Positions 1-8,903 of a stretch of DNA of 38,232 bases are shown piece after piece; position 1 is the stretch's first letter; each line of letters starts with the position of its first letter. Both the position numbers and the translations under genes were made by a program. The notes under the pieces are model-generated. The model saw only the letters and a list, made by a program, of their open reading frames with translations, had not been told where the DNA came from and did not search any database. Origin of the DNA: JAKSSE01 sp045597645 (GTDB taxonomy: Bacteria; Bacillota; Clostridia; Lachnospirales; Lachnospiraceae); the NCBI GenBank assembly GCA_045597645.1, contig JAZLKM010000053.1:1-38232 (forward strand). The letters run 5' to 3'.

Positions 1-225
1 GAAGCCACATCTCAGACAACTGGAGACCGGGCGCGCAGCATCGCGAAATAAGAATCACCACGCGAATCACCGAATTCAGGCTCTGAGTGCCATGGATGAA
101 GGGGTGTGTATCTTCGTGGGGCTGAGGCGTAGCGATGATGAGAGGATGAGGGGCTGGCGTGGAGCGGACTGGTGACGATATCGGAGGGTGGTTTGCGCCC
201 CCAAGCATGAATTATGTGGCGGCAC
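1..225. other. G+C-rich window edge, no gene assigned
   Basis: By hand count this stretch is about 58% G+C (130 of 225), clearly richer than the genes to its right. Plus-strand frame 1 is open from the edge to a TAA at 49-51, and frame 2 is open from base 2 to a TGA near 175, so the tail of a plus-strand gene is possible. A minus-strand frame (227-12) starts at TTG inside the purL terminator and encodes a Pro/Ser/His/Arg-rich peptide that I do not recognise. None of the three has a ribosome site or a known motif, so no coding call is made. Confidence 0.4.
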
Positions 226-254
226 AAAAAAAGACTGCACCGGTGAGTGCAGTC
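226..254 (-). terminator. Rho-independent terminator of purL
   Basis: On the minus strand a perfect 8-bp stem, GACTGCAC with GTGCAGTC, closes a 6-base loop and is followed by seven T residues. It begins 15 bases after the purL stop codon, so purL transcription very likely ends here. Confidence 0.92.
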
Positions 255-269
255 CTTGGGGATGTGTGA

Positions 270-3200
270 TTATGAGAAGTACTCGACTCCTGATCTGAAG
301 AGACCCATGTCCTGGTTGCCGTAGATATTGACAGAGACGCTGTCGCCAATACGCTCGGCGTGAGCCATCTTTCCGAGAACACGGCCGTCAGGGCTTGTGA
401 TACCCTCGATGCTAGAGTAGCTACCGTTGATGTTCCACTCTTCATCCATGGTGACATTGCCCTGCGGGTCAGAGTAGACAGTTGCTACCTGGCCGTTGGC
501 GATGAGCTTATCAATCCACTCCTTAGGTGCAACGAAGCGGCCCTCTCCATGAGATGCCGGGCAAGTGTATACGCCACCAAGCTCGGTATTTTTGAGCCAT
601 GGACTCTTGTTGGTTACAACCTTGGTGTAAGCCATCTTAGAGATGTGACGACCAATAGTGTTGTAGGTCAAGGTCGGTGAGTCTGCTGTCTGTGAGTGGA
701 TCTCACCAAGTGGTACAAGGCCAAGCTTTATTAGGGCCTGGAAGCCGTTGCAGATACCAAGTACAAGACCATCTCTATTGGTAAGGAGGTTGTTAATTTC
801 CTCCTTCAGGGTTTCATTTCTGAAGGCTGTAGCGAAGAATTTAGCACTACCCTCTGGCTCATCACCGGCAGAGAATCCGCCAGGGAACATAATCATCTGA
901 GACTGACGTATAGCCTTAGCATACTCATCAACAGATTCTCTGATGTCTGATGCAGAGAGGTTTCTAAATACCTTGACTATAGTGTTGGCACCAGCAAGCT
1001 CAAATGCCTTTGCAGAATCGTACTCACAGTTGGTACCTGGGAATACCGGAATAAATACAGTAGGCTTAGCCACTTTGTTCTTGCAGATATAGATGCTGTC
1101 AGCATTATAGAGAGGCATATCTACCTTATCATTGCCTTTTACAGCGATGGTCGGGAATACCTTCTCAAGTGGTGCCTTCCATGTATCGATAGCATCATCG
1201 ATGCTGATAACGTCGTCACCCATGGTTACCATGGCATCGTCTGTTACCTCAGCCATGATATAAGCATCTGCACAGAAGTCTGCCTCAAGAGTATCTATCA
1301 GCTCTTCTGCAGCCTCTGCAGAAATTTCCGCTACGATGCCGCCATATCCCGGAGTGAAGTAGTCGAAGTCTGCCCCATCGTAGAATTTAACGCCAAGCTT
1401 ATTACCAAATGCCATCTTAAGCGCAGCGGCTGCTGCTCCCTTTCCGTCAACGGCATATGCTGACTTAATTTTGCCTGAAGCAATGTACGCTGCCACTGTC
1501 TCATAGAAGCTCTTTACGTCCTCATAATCCGGAAGGTTAAATTGATCTCTGATGAGTGACATGTATACGAGCACATTGCCTGCCTGCTTAAGCTCAGGTG
1601 TAATGATGTCCTTCTGCTTTGCAACATCTACGGCAAATGAAACCAGTGTAGGTGGTACGTTAATGTTTTCAAATGTACCAGACATTGAGTCCTTACCACC
1701 GATTGACGGAAGTCCCATGCCCATCTGTACATCATATGCACCAAGGAGTGCTGTAAATGGCTGACTCCAACGAGCTGGATCATCTGTCATTCTCTGGAAG
1801 TACTCCTGGAAAGTAAATCTGATTTTCTTGTAGTCACCGCCAGTAGCAACAACCTTAGCCATTGACTCAAGTACTGCATATACTGCGCCATGATATGGGC
1901 TCCAGCTAGAGAGATATGGATCAAATCCGTAGCTCATCATAGTTACAGTATCACACTTCTTGGTACCGCCTACAGGAAGCTTAGCAACCATGGTCTGCGT
2001 CTCAGTAAGCTGATATTTTCCACCGAATGGCATAAACACGCTACCAGCGCCGATACTTCCGTCAAATCGCTCCACAAGACCCTTCTGTGAGCATACATTA
2101 AGGTCTGAAAGAAGCGCTCCAATCGCAGCCTTGCCATCCTTATTATCAACGGCATTTGCCACATTCTCGTTCTGAATATTATCGAAAAAGTCTACTTTCT
2201 CATCCGGAAGCAGCACCTTGATATCAGCTTCCTGATGTGCACCGTTGGTATCAAGGAATGCACGAGAGATATTAACTATTTCTTTGCCTCTCCAGGTAAG
2301 TACAAGTCTTGGCTCCTTTGTTACAACCGCCACTTCTACCGCCTCAAGGTTCTCCTCTGCTGCGTACTGCAGGAACTTATCTACATCCTTAGGATCAACG
2401 ACAACTGCCATACGCTCTTGTGACTCTGAGATTGCGAGCTCAGTTCCATCAAGACCTGCATACTTCTTTGGAACCTTGTCCAAATCAACGGTAAGTCCGT
2501 CTGCTAGCTCTCCGATAGCTACAGATACACCACCTGCACCGAAGTCATTACATTTTTTGATGATATACGATACCTCTTCTCTGCGGAAAAGACGCTGTAT
2601 CTTACGTTCTGTAGGTGGATTACCCTTCTGAACCTCTGCTCCACATGTTGTGGTAGATTCCTCTGTATGAACCTTAGATGAGCCTGTAGCACCGCCACAG
2701 CCATCACGACCTGTACGTCCACCCAAAAGAATAATAATGTCTCCCGGGTCTGAGGTAAGTCTCTGAACTGCACGTCTTGGAGCTGCGCCCATTACGGCAC
2801 CTATCTCCATTCTCTTTGCAACATAGCCCGGATGATAAATTTCCTTTACAAGGCCTGTTGATAGACCTATCTGGTTACCATATGATGAATATCCGTGAGC
2901 TGCCTCACGAACAAGCTTCTTCTGTGGCAGCTTACCCTTAAGTGTATCCTTTACAGATACTGTCGGGTCAGCAGCTCCGGTGACACGCATTGCCTGATAT
3001 ACATAGGTACGTCCTGAAAGCGGGTCTCTTATCGCACCGCCAAGGCAGGTAGCTGCTCCACCGAACGGCTCTATCTCTGTAGGATGATTATGTGTCTCAT
3101 TCTTGAAGTTAACGAGCCATTCCTCTGTCTGTCCATCCACTTCAACCGGTACTACGATTGAACATGCATTTATCTCATCTGACTCCTCCTGGTCATCCAG

Positions 3201-4070
3201 AAGTCCAGCCTTCTTAAGCTGCTTTGCTGCGAGAGTTGCAAGGTCCATAAGGCAAACGAACTTATCGTCTCTTCCTGCATATAAGGTCTCAAAAGATTTC
3301 TTATACTTTTCGTAAGTCTCTGAGATTGGTGTCTTATAGAAGCCTTCCTCAAAGGTTACGTTCTTGAGCTCTGTTGAGAAAGTGGTATGACGGCAGTGAT
3401 CAGACCAGTAGGTGTCAAGTACTCTGATTTCAGTAACTGAAGGATCTCTGTTCTCCTCATTTTTGAAATAATTCTGAATGTGAAGGAAATCCTTGAAGGT
3501 CATAGCAAGGCCAAGTGAATCATAGAGAAATCTCAGCTCTGCCTCAGGCATATCCTTAAAGCCATTAAAGATAGCTACGTCAGCCGGCTCCTCATAGTTC
3601 ATCTCCAAAGTATCTGGCTTATCCTCTGTAGTCTCCCTGGAATCTACAGGGTTAATGCAATGCTTCTTGATTGCATCCAGACAGTCATCACTGATTCCAC
3701 CTTCAATTACATACGTGGTAGCTGTACGTATTACAGGCTCCTCATTTTCATTGAGTAGCTTAACGCACTGCACTGCTGAATCTGCACGCTGGTCGAACTG
3801 TCCCGGAAGAAATTCTACTGAGAATACCTTTGCTCCCTTGGCATCGAAACTCTCCTCATATACAAAATCTACCGGAGGCTCAGAGAACACGGTCTTAAGC
3901 GCTCTTTTATAGGTATCCTCAGATATATTCTCCACATCGTATCTCACAAGCACTCTCACGCCTGTAACGCTCTTAATTCCGAGGTATCCCTCTATCTCGC
4001 TAAGGAGTTCCTTCGCAGCAATTGCGAATTCCGGACGCTTCTCAACGTAGACTCTTTTTACATCTGACAT
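270..4070 (-). CDS. purL: Phosphoribosylformylglycinamidine synthase, single-chain clostridial type
   Basis: This enzyme performs the fourth step of de novo purine synthesis, converting FGAR, glutamine and ATP to FGAM in the cytosol. At 1266 residues it is the fused form with synthetase and glutaminase in one chain. Residues 1-150 are the PurS-like N-terminal region. YWSDHCRHTTF at about 221-231 is the linker-domain signature, and NETHNHPTEIEPFGGAA near 324-340 belongs to the nucleotide site. The C-terminal glutaminase carries GTNCE, FPGGFSAGDE, the nucleophile Cys of GICNGFQ (about 1107) and the HAE pair near 1237-1239. The ATG follows AGGAGG by five bases. The gene stands alone, with its own promoter (4114-4142) and terminator (226-254); no other purine synthesis gene is adjacent. 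The 5' leader is only about 35 bases, leaving no room for a riboswitch. Confidence 0.97.
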   Translation of the reverse strand: MSDVKRVYVEKRPEFAIAAKELLSEIEGYLGIKSVTGVRVLVRYDVENISEDTYKRALKTVFSEPPVDFVYEESFDAKGAKVFSVEFLPGQFDQRADSAVQCVKLLNENEEPVIRTATTYVIEGGISDDCLDAIKKHCINPVDSRETTEDKPDTLEMNYEEPADVAIFNGFKDMPEAELRFLYDSLGLAMTFKDFLHIQNYFKNEENRDPSVTEIRVLDTYWSDHCRHTTFSTELKNVTFEEGFYKTPISETYEKYKKSFETLYAGRDDKFVCLMDLATLAAKQLKKAGLLDDQEESDEINACSIVVPVEVDGQTEEWLVNFKNETHNHPTEIEPFGGAATCLGGAIRDPLSGRTYVYQAMRVTGAADPTVSVKDTLKGKLPQKKLVREAAHGYSSYGNQIGLSTGLVKEIYHPGYVAKRMEIGAVMGAAPRRAVQRLTSDPGDIIILLGGRTGRDGCGGATGSSKVHTEESTTTCGAEVQKGNPPTERKIQRLFRREEVSYIIKKCNDFGAGGVSVAIGELADGLTVDLDKVPKKYAGLDGTELAISESQERMAVVVDPKDVDKFLQYAAEENLEAVEVAVVTKEPRLVLTWRGKEIVNISRAFLDTNGAHQEADIKVLLPDEKVDFFDNIQNENVANAVDNKDGKAAIGALLSDLNVCSQKGLVERFDGSIGAGSVFMPFGGKYQLTETQTMVAKLPVGGTKKCDTVTMMSYGFDPYLSSWSPYHGAVYAVLESMAKVVATGGDYKKIRFTFQEYFQRMTDDPARWSQPFTALLGAYDVQMGMGLPSIGGKDSMSGTFENINVPPTLVSFAVDVAKQKDIITPELKQAGNVLVYMSLIRDQFNLPDYEDVKSFYETVAAYIASGKIKSAYAVDGKGAAAAALKMAFGNKLGVKFYDGADFDYFTPGYGGIVAEISAEAAEELIDTLEADFCADAYIMAEVTDDAMVTMGDDVISIDDAIDTWKAPLEKVFPTIAVKGNDKVDMPLYNADSIYICKNKVAKPTVFIPVFPGTNCEYDSAKAFELAGANTIVKVFRNLSASDIRESVDEYAKAIRQSQMIMFPGGFSAGDEPEGSAKFFATAFRNETLKEEINNLLTNRDGLVLGICNGFQALIKLGLVPLGEIHSQTADSPTLTYNTIGRHISKMAYTKVVTNKSPWLKNTELGGVYTCPASHGEGRFVAPKEWIDKLIANGQVATVYSDPQGNVTMDEEWNINGSYSSIEGITSPDGRVLGKMAHAERIGDSVSVNIYGNQDMGLFRSGVEYFS

Positions 4071-4113
4071 AACTGCCTCCTAATGTAGTGTAATTAACAA
4101 AACAATCTATATG

Positions 4114-4142
4114 ATTTTAGCACATGCCTAATCATTCCTCAA
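4114..4142 (-). promoter_or_regulatory. Predicted sigma-A promoter of purL
   Basis: Reading the minus strand, TTGAGG (4142-4137) and TAAAAT (4119-4114) are separated by exactly 17 bases, and a TG one base upstream of the -10 makes it an extended -10. It lies between the terminator of the preceding gene and the purL ribosome site. Confidence 0.7.
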
Positions 4143-4156
4143 CGCACAAACTATAT

Positions 4157-4186
4157 AAAGAAAACCACCCACATGAGTGGATGGTT
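4157..4186 (-). terminator. Terminator after the secreted-protein gene
   Basis: On the minus strand AACCATCCAC and GTGGGTGGTT form a 10-bp stem (one G-U pair) around the loop TCAT, followed by TTCTTT. It starts 9 bases after the stop at 4195. Confidence 0.85.
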
Positions 4187-4194
4187 AGTTATTT

Positions 4195-4971
4195 TCACCC
4201 CGGATTGTTGGCGAATACTACACAGTACGATACAGAGCCATATGCGCTGTCCCAATCTGCTCCGCCAATGCCAGTTACTTTTCCTGATATTGTAAAATTA
4301 CCCCAGCCTCCGCCACTTGAAATACCAAGTGTAGGATTCTTTTGATAATACGTCTTGCCGTAGGTCACTCCAGGGCTGTATGGTCTTGCCACTCTCATTC
4401 TCACATTCTGAAACTTAGCATTAACCGAATCTCCTTCAAGTCTTGCGCAGCCCTCACAAGCCAGCTGAAAATATGACGCTACCAGTCCCGGATTGGAAAA
4501 TAAACCTGCTTCAACGCCATTATAGTACAGTCTGCCACTGCCACTAGGGTACACAGACATCATAAGGTGGCATGGTTCTCCTCTATTGACCTCTACATTA
4601 CTTGGTCTTGAATATGCCTGCTGTCCATGGGCATTTGAAGTAATGTTTTCCAAAAGAAGCATGGTTCTACCGCCATATCCCTTTGATGCTCCCACATCAT
4701 ACTGAATGCCCCATGACACAGCTGATATTGGTGCGTTTGCTACAAGCTTCGCATGGCAGCCGGTTCCTGAGCCGTCCAAGGTGATATATGCCTCTATTAC
4801 AGCCAATGCATCTGTATCTATCTTGCTGATATAGCAGGTGCTGTAGCGATCCTTTTCTACAGTATCCTCCTGATATGCCTTGGATGTATCTGTTCCAAGT
4901 ATTAGGAAAAATACTGCTGAAAGTACAAAAAACGAAGATAATTTAATTAGTAAATTGATACTCTTTTTCAC
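4195..4971 (-). CDS. Secreted protein of unknown function
   Basis: The product has 258 residues. Residues 1-33 look like a signal peptide: a KK start, a hydrophobic core (LSSFFVLSAVFFLILG) and a probable cleavage near TSKAYQ. The mature part is rich in Gly, Tyr, Ser and Asn with scattered Cys residues (CYISK, GTGCHAK, EPCHLMM, CEGCARL) that could form disulfides. The beta-rich look, with alternating hydrophobic residues and many aromatics, suggests an extracellular sandwich or lectin-like fold, but I recognise no family. The start is GTG at 4971, after AGAGGT. It lies 9 bases behind the 79-residue gene, so the two are probably co-transcribed. It has no lipobox and no sorting signal. Confidence 0.75.
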   Translation of the reverse strand: MKKSINLLIKLSSFFVLSAVFFLILGTDTSKAYQEDTVEKDRYSTCYISKIDTDALAVIEAYITLDGSGTGCHAKLVANAPISAVSWGIQYDVGASKGYGGRTMLLLENITSNAHGQQAYSRPSNVEVNRGEPCHLMMSVYPSGSGRLYYNGVEAGLFSNPGLVASYFQLACEGCARLEGDSVNAKFQNVRMRVARPYSPGVTYGKTYYQKNPTLGISSGGGWGNFTISGKVTGIGGADWDSAYGSVSYCVVFANNPG

Positions 4972-4980
4972 AATTACCTC

Positions 4981-5220
4981 TCACTGCATGTTCATATTCT
5001 TAAGGCTCTCAAAAAGCTCCAAATCGCTGGCTGTAACCTTAAGATTTGTCTCTATTTTCTCGCCTTCCGGAGTGGTGATAGCAATCTCAATTATGCTATC
5101 CTCCCTGATTCCCTTTTGCTGCACTGCTTTTAGAAAAGCCGGGAACTTAGGATGGTTTGATCTAAATTTATTCCACGCGCCCATCATAGCCATGACAGCG
5201 CCCATATTGCCCATATTCAT
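4981..5220 (-). CDS. Small conserved-looking protein, 79 residues, unknown function
   Basis: Methionine-rich at the start (MNMGNMGAVMAMMGAWNKF), then a charged region with HPKFPAFLKAV and TTPEGEKIETNLKV, ending in an acidic helix (ASDLELFESLKN). The ATG at 5220 is chosen because GGGAGG lies six bases upstream; the same frame extends to a TTG at 5295, but that lies past the transcription terminator of the preceding gene. It has no signal peptide or membrane segment, so it is predicted cytosolic. It sits 9 bases ahead of a secreted protein gene, which suggests a shared transcript but no known shared role. I do not recognise the family. Confidence 0.75.
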   Translation of the reverse strand: MNMGNMGAVMAMMGAWNKFRSNHPKFPAFLKAVQQKGIREDSIIEIAITTPEGEKIETNLKVTASDLELFESLKNMNMQ

Positions 5221-5251
5221 ATATTGCCTCCCAAAAGAACGCACCTTGGAT

Positions 5252-5281
5252 AGTATATAAAATAGGGCCTGCAAAATGCAA
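5252..5281 (-). promoter_or_regulatory. Possible promoter embedded in a terminator
   Basis: On the minus strand TTGCAT (5281-5276) and TATACT (5257-5252) are 18 bases apart. The -35 lies in the terminator hairpin and the -10 in its A/T tail, 32 bases before the start of the 79-residue gene. There is no other place for a promoter between the two genes. Confidence 0.5.
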
Positions 5282-5290
5282 GCCCTATTT
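5256..5290 (-). terminator. Terminator of the transporter operon
   Basis: A 14-bp stem, AAATAGGGCTTGCA with TGCAGGCCCTATTT (one G-U pair), encloses a three-base loop and is followed by TTATATA on the minus strand. It ends the TetR/GT-like/transporter operon 20 bases after the transporter stop. Confidence 0.8.
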
Positions 5291-5309
5291 GTCAATCTAT
5301 CTGCGCTTA

Positions 5310-6788
5310 TTAGTTAGCCTGATTTTTTGCCTCAAGCTCCTTACAGATTCTCTCGTATTCATCCTCGTCGAGCTTATACTTCTTTACATAAAGAATATAA
5401 GATGTGAACATAAATGCAAGTGGTATGAGCGAGATGAATATCAGTAATCCAACTGTCTCGCCACTTGTTACTGATCCCAGTGCGTCTGTGATTGATGCAA
5501 TCTTTGCATCCTCTGTAATGTGGCCCGCCTGCGCCTCTCTCTCAAGATTAGAAATCTGGTTTGTGTAGTTAGTTACGTTAAGTGCCATATATACAGCAGA
5601 TGTAATGATAACAACAAGTGCTGATGCAAGCTTTGTGATGAACGGACGTAGTGAGGTGATGATTGCCTCATCTCTAGTACCATGATTGAGCTCATTGTAC
5701 TCTACAGTATTCATGATTGAAATCATCATTATCAGATAGTAGCTGTAGCATCCGAAATTACCAAGCATATAGCCTACTACAAGTACATAGTATCCTACTG
5801 TCTCACCCATCGGAAGCACGCCTGACAGGAACATCATTGCATAGCCCACTGTAGATATAATCATCATAAGTCCCATCAGCTTCTTTCTATGAATATGACG
5901 AGAAATAACTGGGTAGAATACCATGAGCAATGCTGTTGCCATCATTCCAATTGTTGTGAAAAGTGAGTATTTTCCACCGTCATATCCATACTTAAAGTAG
6001 ATGTAGGTTGAACCGATACCACCAAGCACGATGTTAGAGCCAATCTGCTGAATCAGGAAAATAAGCGCTATCCAAAGGAGCTGATCGTTGCCTGAGATGG
6101 TTGAGATGATTTTCTTAAATCCAACCTTTGTCTTAGGTGCATCAATCTGCTCTCTTCTCTCCTTAACGCCAAGAAGGGTTGACAGTGCAAAAATCGGAGT
6201 GCATGCGCCTACTACAAGAGCTACTATTCCATATGCAGTAACTGCGTTTCCACCGATGGTGTGCGCGCCAGCTGTGAGCATCGGTACTAATACTGAAATA
6301 GCTGTACCGCCAATACCAGCAAAAAGTGTCGCACGGCTGGTGAGCTGATTTCTGGTGTCAGCATCTGATGAAAGTGCAGGAACCATTCCCCAGTAAGAGA
6401 TATCGCTCATGGTAAAGGTGATGCTGTATAAGATATACATTACTCCGAAGAATACTATGAAGCTCCACCCCTGTAGCTTTGAGTTGTAGGTGAAAAATAC
6501 TACAAATGCTGTAGACACGCAGCCAATCAAAAACCACGGCTTGAATTTGCCCCACTTAGAGCGCGTGCTCTCGATAATGTTACCCATAATCGGGTCGTTA
6601 AATGCATCAAACAGTCTTGCAAAAACCATGATGCCGGTTACAGCTGCCAGCTGCGCCTTGTCAAGGTTTCTAGTGAACATGATGTAGTTGAGCAGGAAGC
6701 TGCTGATAAGGCAATACACCATGTCTCGTCCGATAGTACCAATCGGATAGAAAATAAGATTCTTTTTGTCCTGTGCTGTTTTATTCAT
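5310..6788 (-). CDS. GPH-family (MFS) sugar-type cation symporter
   Basis: A 492-residue integral membrane protein with about 12 hydrophobic segments, resembling the glycoside-pentoside-hexuronide:cation symporters (MelB/XylP/YicJ type). Family-like features are the N-terminal GTIGRDMVYCLISSFLLNYI, the DAFNDPIMGNIIESTRSKWG segment after helix 2 (the typical DP.MG...D.T..KWG region), and a charged cytosolic tail (YKLDEDEYERI). It would import a sugar or glycoside driven by Na+ or H+; the substrate cannot be told. It starts at ATG after AGGAGAGG, only three bases behind the GT-like gene, and is the last gene of an operon under a TetR-family regulator. Its neighbour is not a glycoside hydrolase, which is unusual for this transporter family. 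Confidence 0.88.
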   Translation of the reverse strand: MNKTAQDKKNLIFYPIGTIGRDMVYCLISSFLLNYIMFTRNLDKAQLAAVTGIMVFARLFDAFNDPIMGNIIESTRSKWGKFKPWFLIGCVSTAFVVFFTYNSKLQGWSFIVFFGVMYILYSITFTMSDISYWGMVPALSSDADTRNQLTSRATLFAGIGGTAISVLVPMLTAGAHTIGGNAVTAYGIVALVVGACTPIFALSTLLGVKERREQIDAPKTKVGFKKIISTISGNDQLLWIALIFLIQQIGSNIVLGGIGSTYIYFKYGYDGGKYSLFTTIGMMATALLMVFYPVISRHIHRKKLMGLMMIISTVGYAMMFLSGVLPMGETVGYYVLVVGYMLGNFGCYSYYLIMMISIMNTVEYNELNHGTRDEAIITSLRPFITKLASALVVIITSAVYMALNVTNYTNQISNLEREAQAGHITEDAKIASITDALGSVTSGETVGLLIFISLIPLAFMFTSYILYVKKYKLDEDEYERICKELEAKNQAN

Positions 6789-6791
6789 ATC

Positions 6792-8255
6792 CTACCTCTC
6801 CTTAAGCTTTACTGCTTCCTCTATTACTTTATAAGCACCGTCATACAGACCAATGCTCTTATTAACCTTTATATTCTCACACATGTCAGCGAGGAACCTC
6901 TCATCGTTCATAAACATGTCTGTCATCTGAAGTGTGTGTGGAATATCCCTGCACTCAAGAGTTCCCTCTCCCATTTCAGCTGAGTGGATTGCTCCCCACA
7001 TTTCATGTTTTCCAACACGCTTTATAAAGAGCTTTGGTATTGGATAAAATGCTAGCTCTGATGGCTTAGTAACCAGCACATCTGCGCTTCTCATAAGCAG
7101 GTTAGTGCAATATACTGCTTCAAAAATGTTGGCATGATAGAATCCATGGATTCCTGTCACTTCACCGTCAATAGCCTTTGTTGCAAAAGCTCTGGTATTT
7201 GCCCAGTCATCGAAGTGCTCTACTGAGACCTTCTCAAGCTCAGGTATCTCCTTCAAAAGGTCATACCATACATTCTTGTAGTCACCAACATTGACATAAA
7301 TGGCTGCCTTACCACTCTTAACTGCCGGGAGCAGATGATTTATAATAGCCGCAAAAATCTCCTTCTGCGCTCCAGCTCCACCGATTGTAAGCAGGAATCT
7401 GGTAGGCGCTCCATCCTTATGTCTTCTAATTCTTGCATCACAGTCAGCCTCTATATTAGATACCAGCTCGTGGTCAATGTAATGACCTGTGTAGATAAGC
7501 GAATCATTTGGCATCTCCTTAAGGACCTTTTCCTTTGCCATTCCATTACATATTTTGTAACCCTGGTATGCATTTCTACACTGAATAGTATGGGTAGCTC
7601 CCTCTGCGAAATGCAAAGCCATAGGCCAGTTATCCGGTATGGCATTTACGACATTCTTCATACCTGCATGTATAGCTGCCTGTGCTGGCCATACATGTGT
7701 TCCAATGAATGGCATATCCTTTGGTATTTCGTTGAAAATTGGAGCCATAAGCTCTGAGTTTTTCTGATCTGCAGCGTTGTATGAGAGTGCTCTAAATCCC
7801 TCATAATTGACCGGCTCCCATACCAGCTTGTTGAAAAGACCTATTTTTGAAAGTCTAGATCCCAGTGAATACAGGTCGTTTTGTGCACCTATAACCTTGG
7901 TACATGTGGTCTCCGGATAAGAATTAAGGTCCATCCAGTATGGCTTATATCCCATCGCCTTAGCACATGATGCCATCGCCATAGCTATACGATAGTGACC
8001 AAATCCCATACGAATGTTACCAACTATAATGCCCTTCTCGGTATCAAAGCTTCCTGCACTCTCCTTAGAGTTAACTACGATATTCTCAACTCCAAGCATA
8101 TCTCCGATATGCGGATTTTCCTCGATGCGGACCTTGTATGCGACATTGCTATCGTCACCATATTTTCTAATGTACTTCTTCTTGGATCTGACCGCCTTGC
8201 GATAATCGCTGGCCTTTATCTCATTTCCAAATATAACCTTCGACTTGTCTTCCAC
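6792..8255 (-). CDS. GT-B-like protein (MGDG synthase/MurG-type), function unknown
   Basis: A 487-residue soluble protein. Residues about 74-95 hold a Gly-rich GNIRMGFGHYRIAMAMA stretch resembling the first nucleotide/acceptor loop of MGDG-synthase and MurG-type GT-B glycosyltransferases. A second glycine loop, LLTIGGAGAQKE, lies mid-protein, and VLVTKPSELAFYPIPKLFI near the C-terminus resembles the GT-B donor-site region (TKPS.....P...). No membrane segment is seen. It starts at GTG after AGGGGG, 9 bases behind the TetR gene, and is followed three bases later by the GPH transporter. Context points to a regulated pathway in which a sugar or glycolipid is imported or exported and processed. 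Glycosyltransferase activity is an inference from loop patterns; an uncharacterised domain family is equally likely. Confidence 0.5.
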   Translation of the reverse strand: MEDKSKVIFGNEIKASDYRKAVRSKKKYIRKYGDDSNVAYKVRIEENPHIGDMLGVENIVVNSKESAGSFDTEKGIIVGNIRMGFGHYRIAMAMASCAKAMGYKPYWMDLNSYPETTCTKVIGAQNDLYSLGSRLSKIGLFNKLVWEPVNYEGFRALSYNAADQKNSELMAPIFNEIPKDMPFIGTHVWPAQAAIHAGMKNVVNAIPDNWPMALHFAEGATHTIQCRNAYQGYKICNGMAKEKVLKEMPNDSLIYTGHYIDHELVSNIEADCDARIRRHKDGAPTRFLLTIGGAGAQKEIFAAIINHLLPAVKSGKAAIYVNVGDYKNVWYDLLKEIPELEKVSVEHFDDWANTRAFATKAIDGEVTGIHGFYHANIFEAVYCTNLLMRSADVLVTKPSELAFYPIPKLFIKRVGKHEMWGAIHSAEMGEGTLECRDIPHTLQMTDMFMNDERFLADMCENIKVNKSIGLYDGAYKVIEEAVKLKER

Positions 8256-8264
8256 GATTTCCCC

Positions 8265-8822
8265 CTATGCTAAAATACCTTCCATTAATATCTCTACAGT
8301 TTCCTCAAACGCTTTCTGGTATTTTATGCCAGATTTTTGAAGAGTGTCAGATTTGAGAAAAGTCTCAAGACTCGATTCATATATAGTTTTGAGTACTACC
8401 GGATGGATATTCCTAATCACACCCTCGCTAATGCCTTTTTCTATGAGACTCATGGTGCCTTCCCAGCCACTCTCAAGTCTCATATTCATTTTGGCATATA
8501 CTGAAGGGTATTTATCCTTAATCACATACAGCTGAGAAAAATCCAGGGTCTTATAACAGTCCGGCATCACTCCCAAAATGCTTCTAATCTTATCGACAGT
8601 GGACATGCTCTCATTTTCCATCACCTTATGCTCAGCTTCTTTAATGCCATCAAAGCAGTAGTCTACCATCGCGAGAAAAAGTGCTTCCTTATCATCAAAC
8701 ACTGTATAAATGGTTTTCTTGCTCATAGACAGCTCAGCTGCCAGGTCATCCATGGTAAACTTAATACCCTTTTTGTTAAAAACAGCGATGCAGGCTTCAA
8801 GTATCAATGTCCTATTATCCAT
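8265..8822 (-). CDS. TetR/AcrR-family transcriptional regulator
   Basis: The 185-residue product has a classic TetR N-terminus: helix 1 LILEACIAVFNKKG, then the helix-turn-helix FTMDDLAAELSMSKKTIYTV and FDDKEALFLAMV at about residues 22-55. The rest is a helical ligand domain without recognisable ligand residues. The ATG follows GAGGGAGGAAACC. It is first in the operon with the GT-like and transporter genes and most likely represses it, itself included. A cluster of GGAAAC half-sites (8864-8900) lies at its predicted transcription start. The inducer is unknown; a product or substrate of the operon is the natural candidate. Confidence 0.93.
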   Translation of the reverse strand: MDNRTLILEACIAVFNKKGIKFTMDDLAAELSMSKKTIYTVFDDKEALFLAMVDYCFDGIKEAEHKVMENESMSTVDKIRSILGVMPDCYKTLDFSQLYVIKDKYPSVYAKMNMRLESGWEGTMSLIEKGISEGVIRNIHPVVLKTIYESSLETFLKSDTLQKSGIKYQKAFEETVEILMEGILA

Positions 8823-8863
8823 GGTTTCCTCCCTCTTTCTTGATTAATTTTATCGATTCGTTT

Positions 8864-8900
8864 CGGAAACTCGGAAACTACTTTCCGTTTCCCCGTTTCC
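8864..8900. promoter_or_regulatory. Probable TetR operator: clustered GGAAAC half-sites
   Basis: Four CGGAAAC-like half-sites occur in 37 bases: two in one orientation (8864-8870 and 8872-8878) and two in the other (8887-8892 and 8895-8900). At the centre, CGGAAA-CTAC-TTTCCG (8872-8887) is a perfect inverted repeat. The cluster sits just downstream of the predicted -10 of the TetR gene, where a repressor would block initiation. Assignment to this TetR is by position. Confidence 0.65.
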
Positions 8901-8903
8901 TAT

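Noticed and set aside
12..227. Minus-strand open frame of 71 codons
   Set aside because: It starts at TTG inside the purL terminator tail, has no ribosome site and gives a Pro/Ser/His/Arg-rich peptide with no motif; likely a by-product of the G+C-rich composition.
4071..4156. Possible purine riboswitch before purL
   Set aside because: Only about 35 bases separate the predicted transcription start from the ATG, too short for an aptamer and switch.
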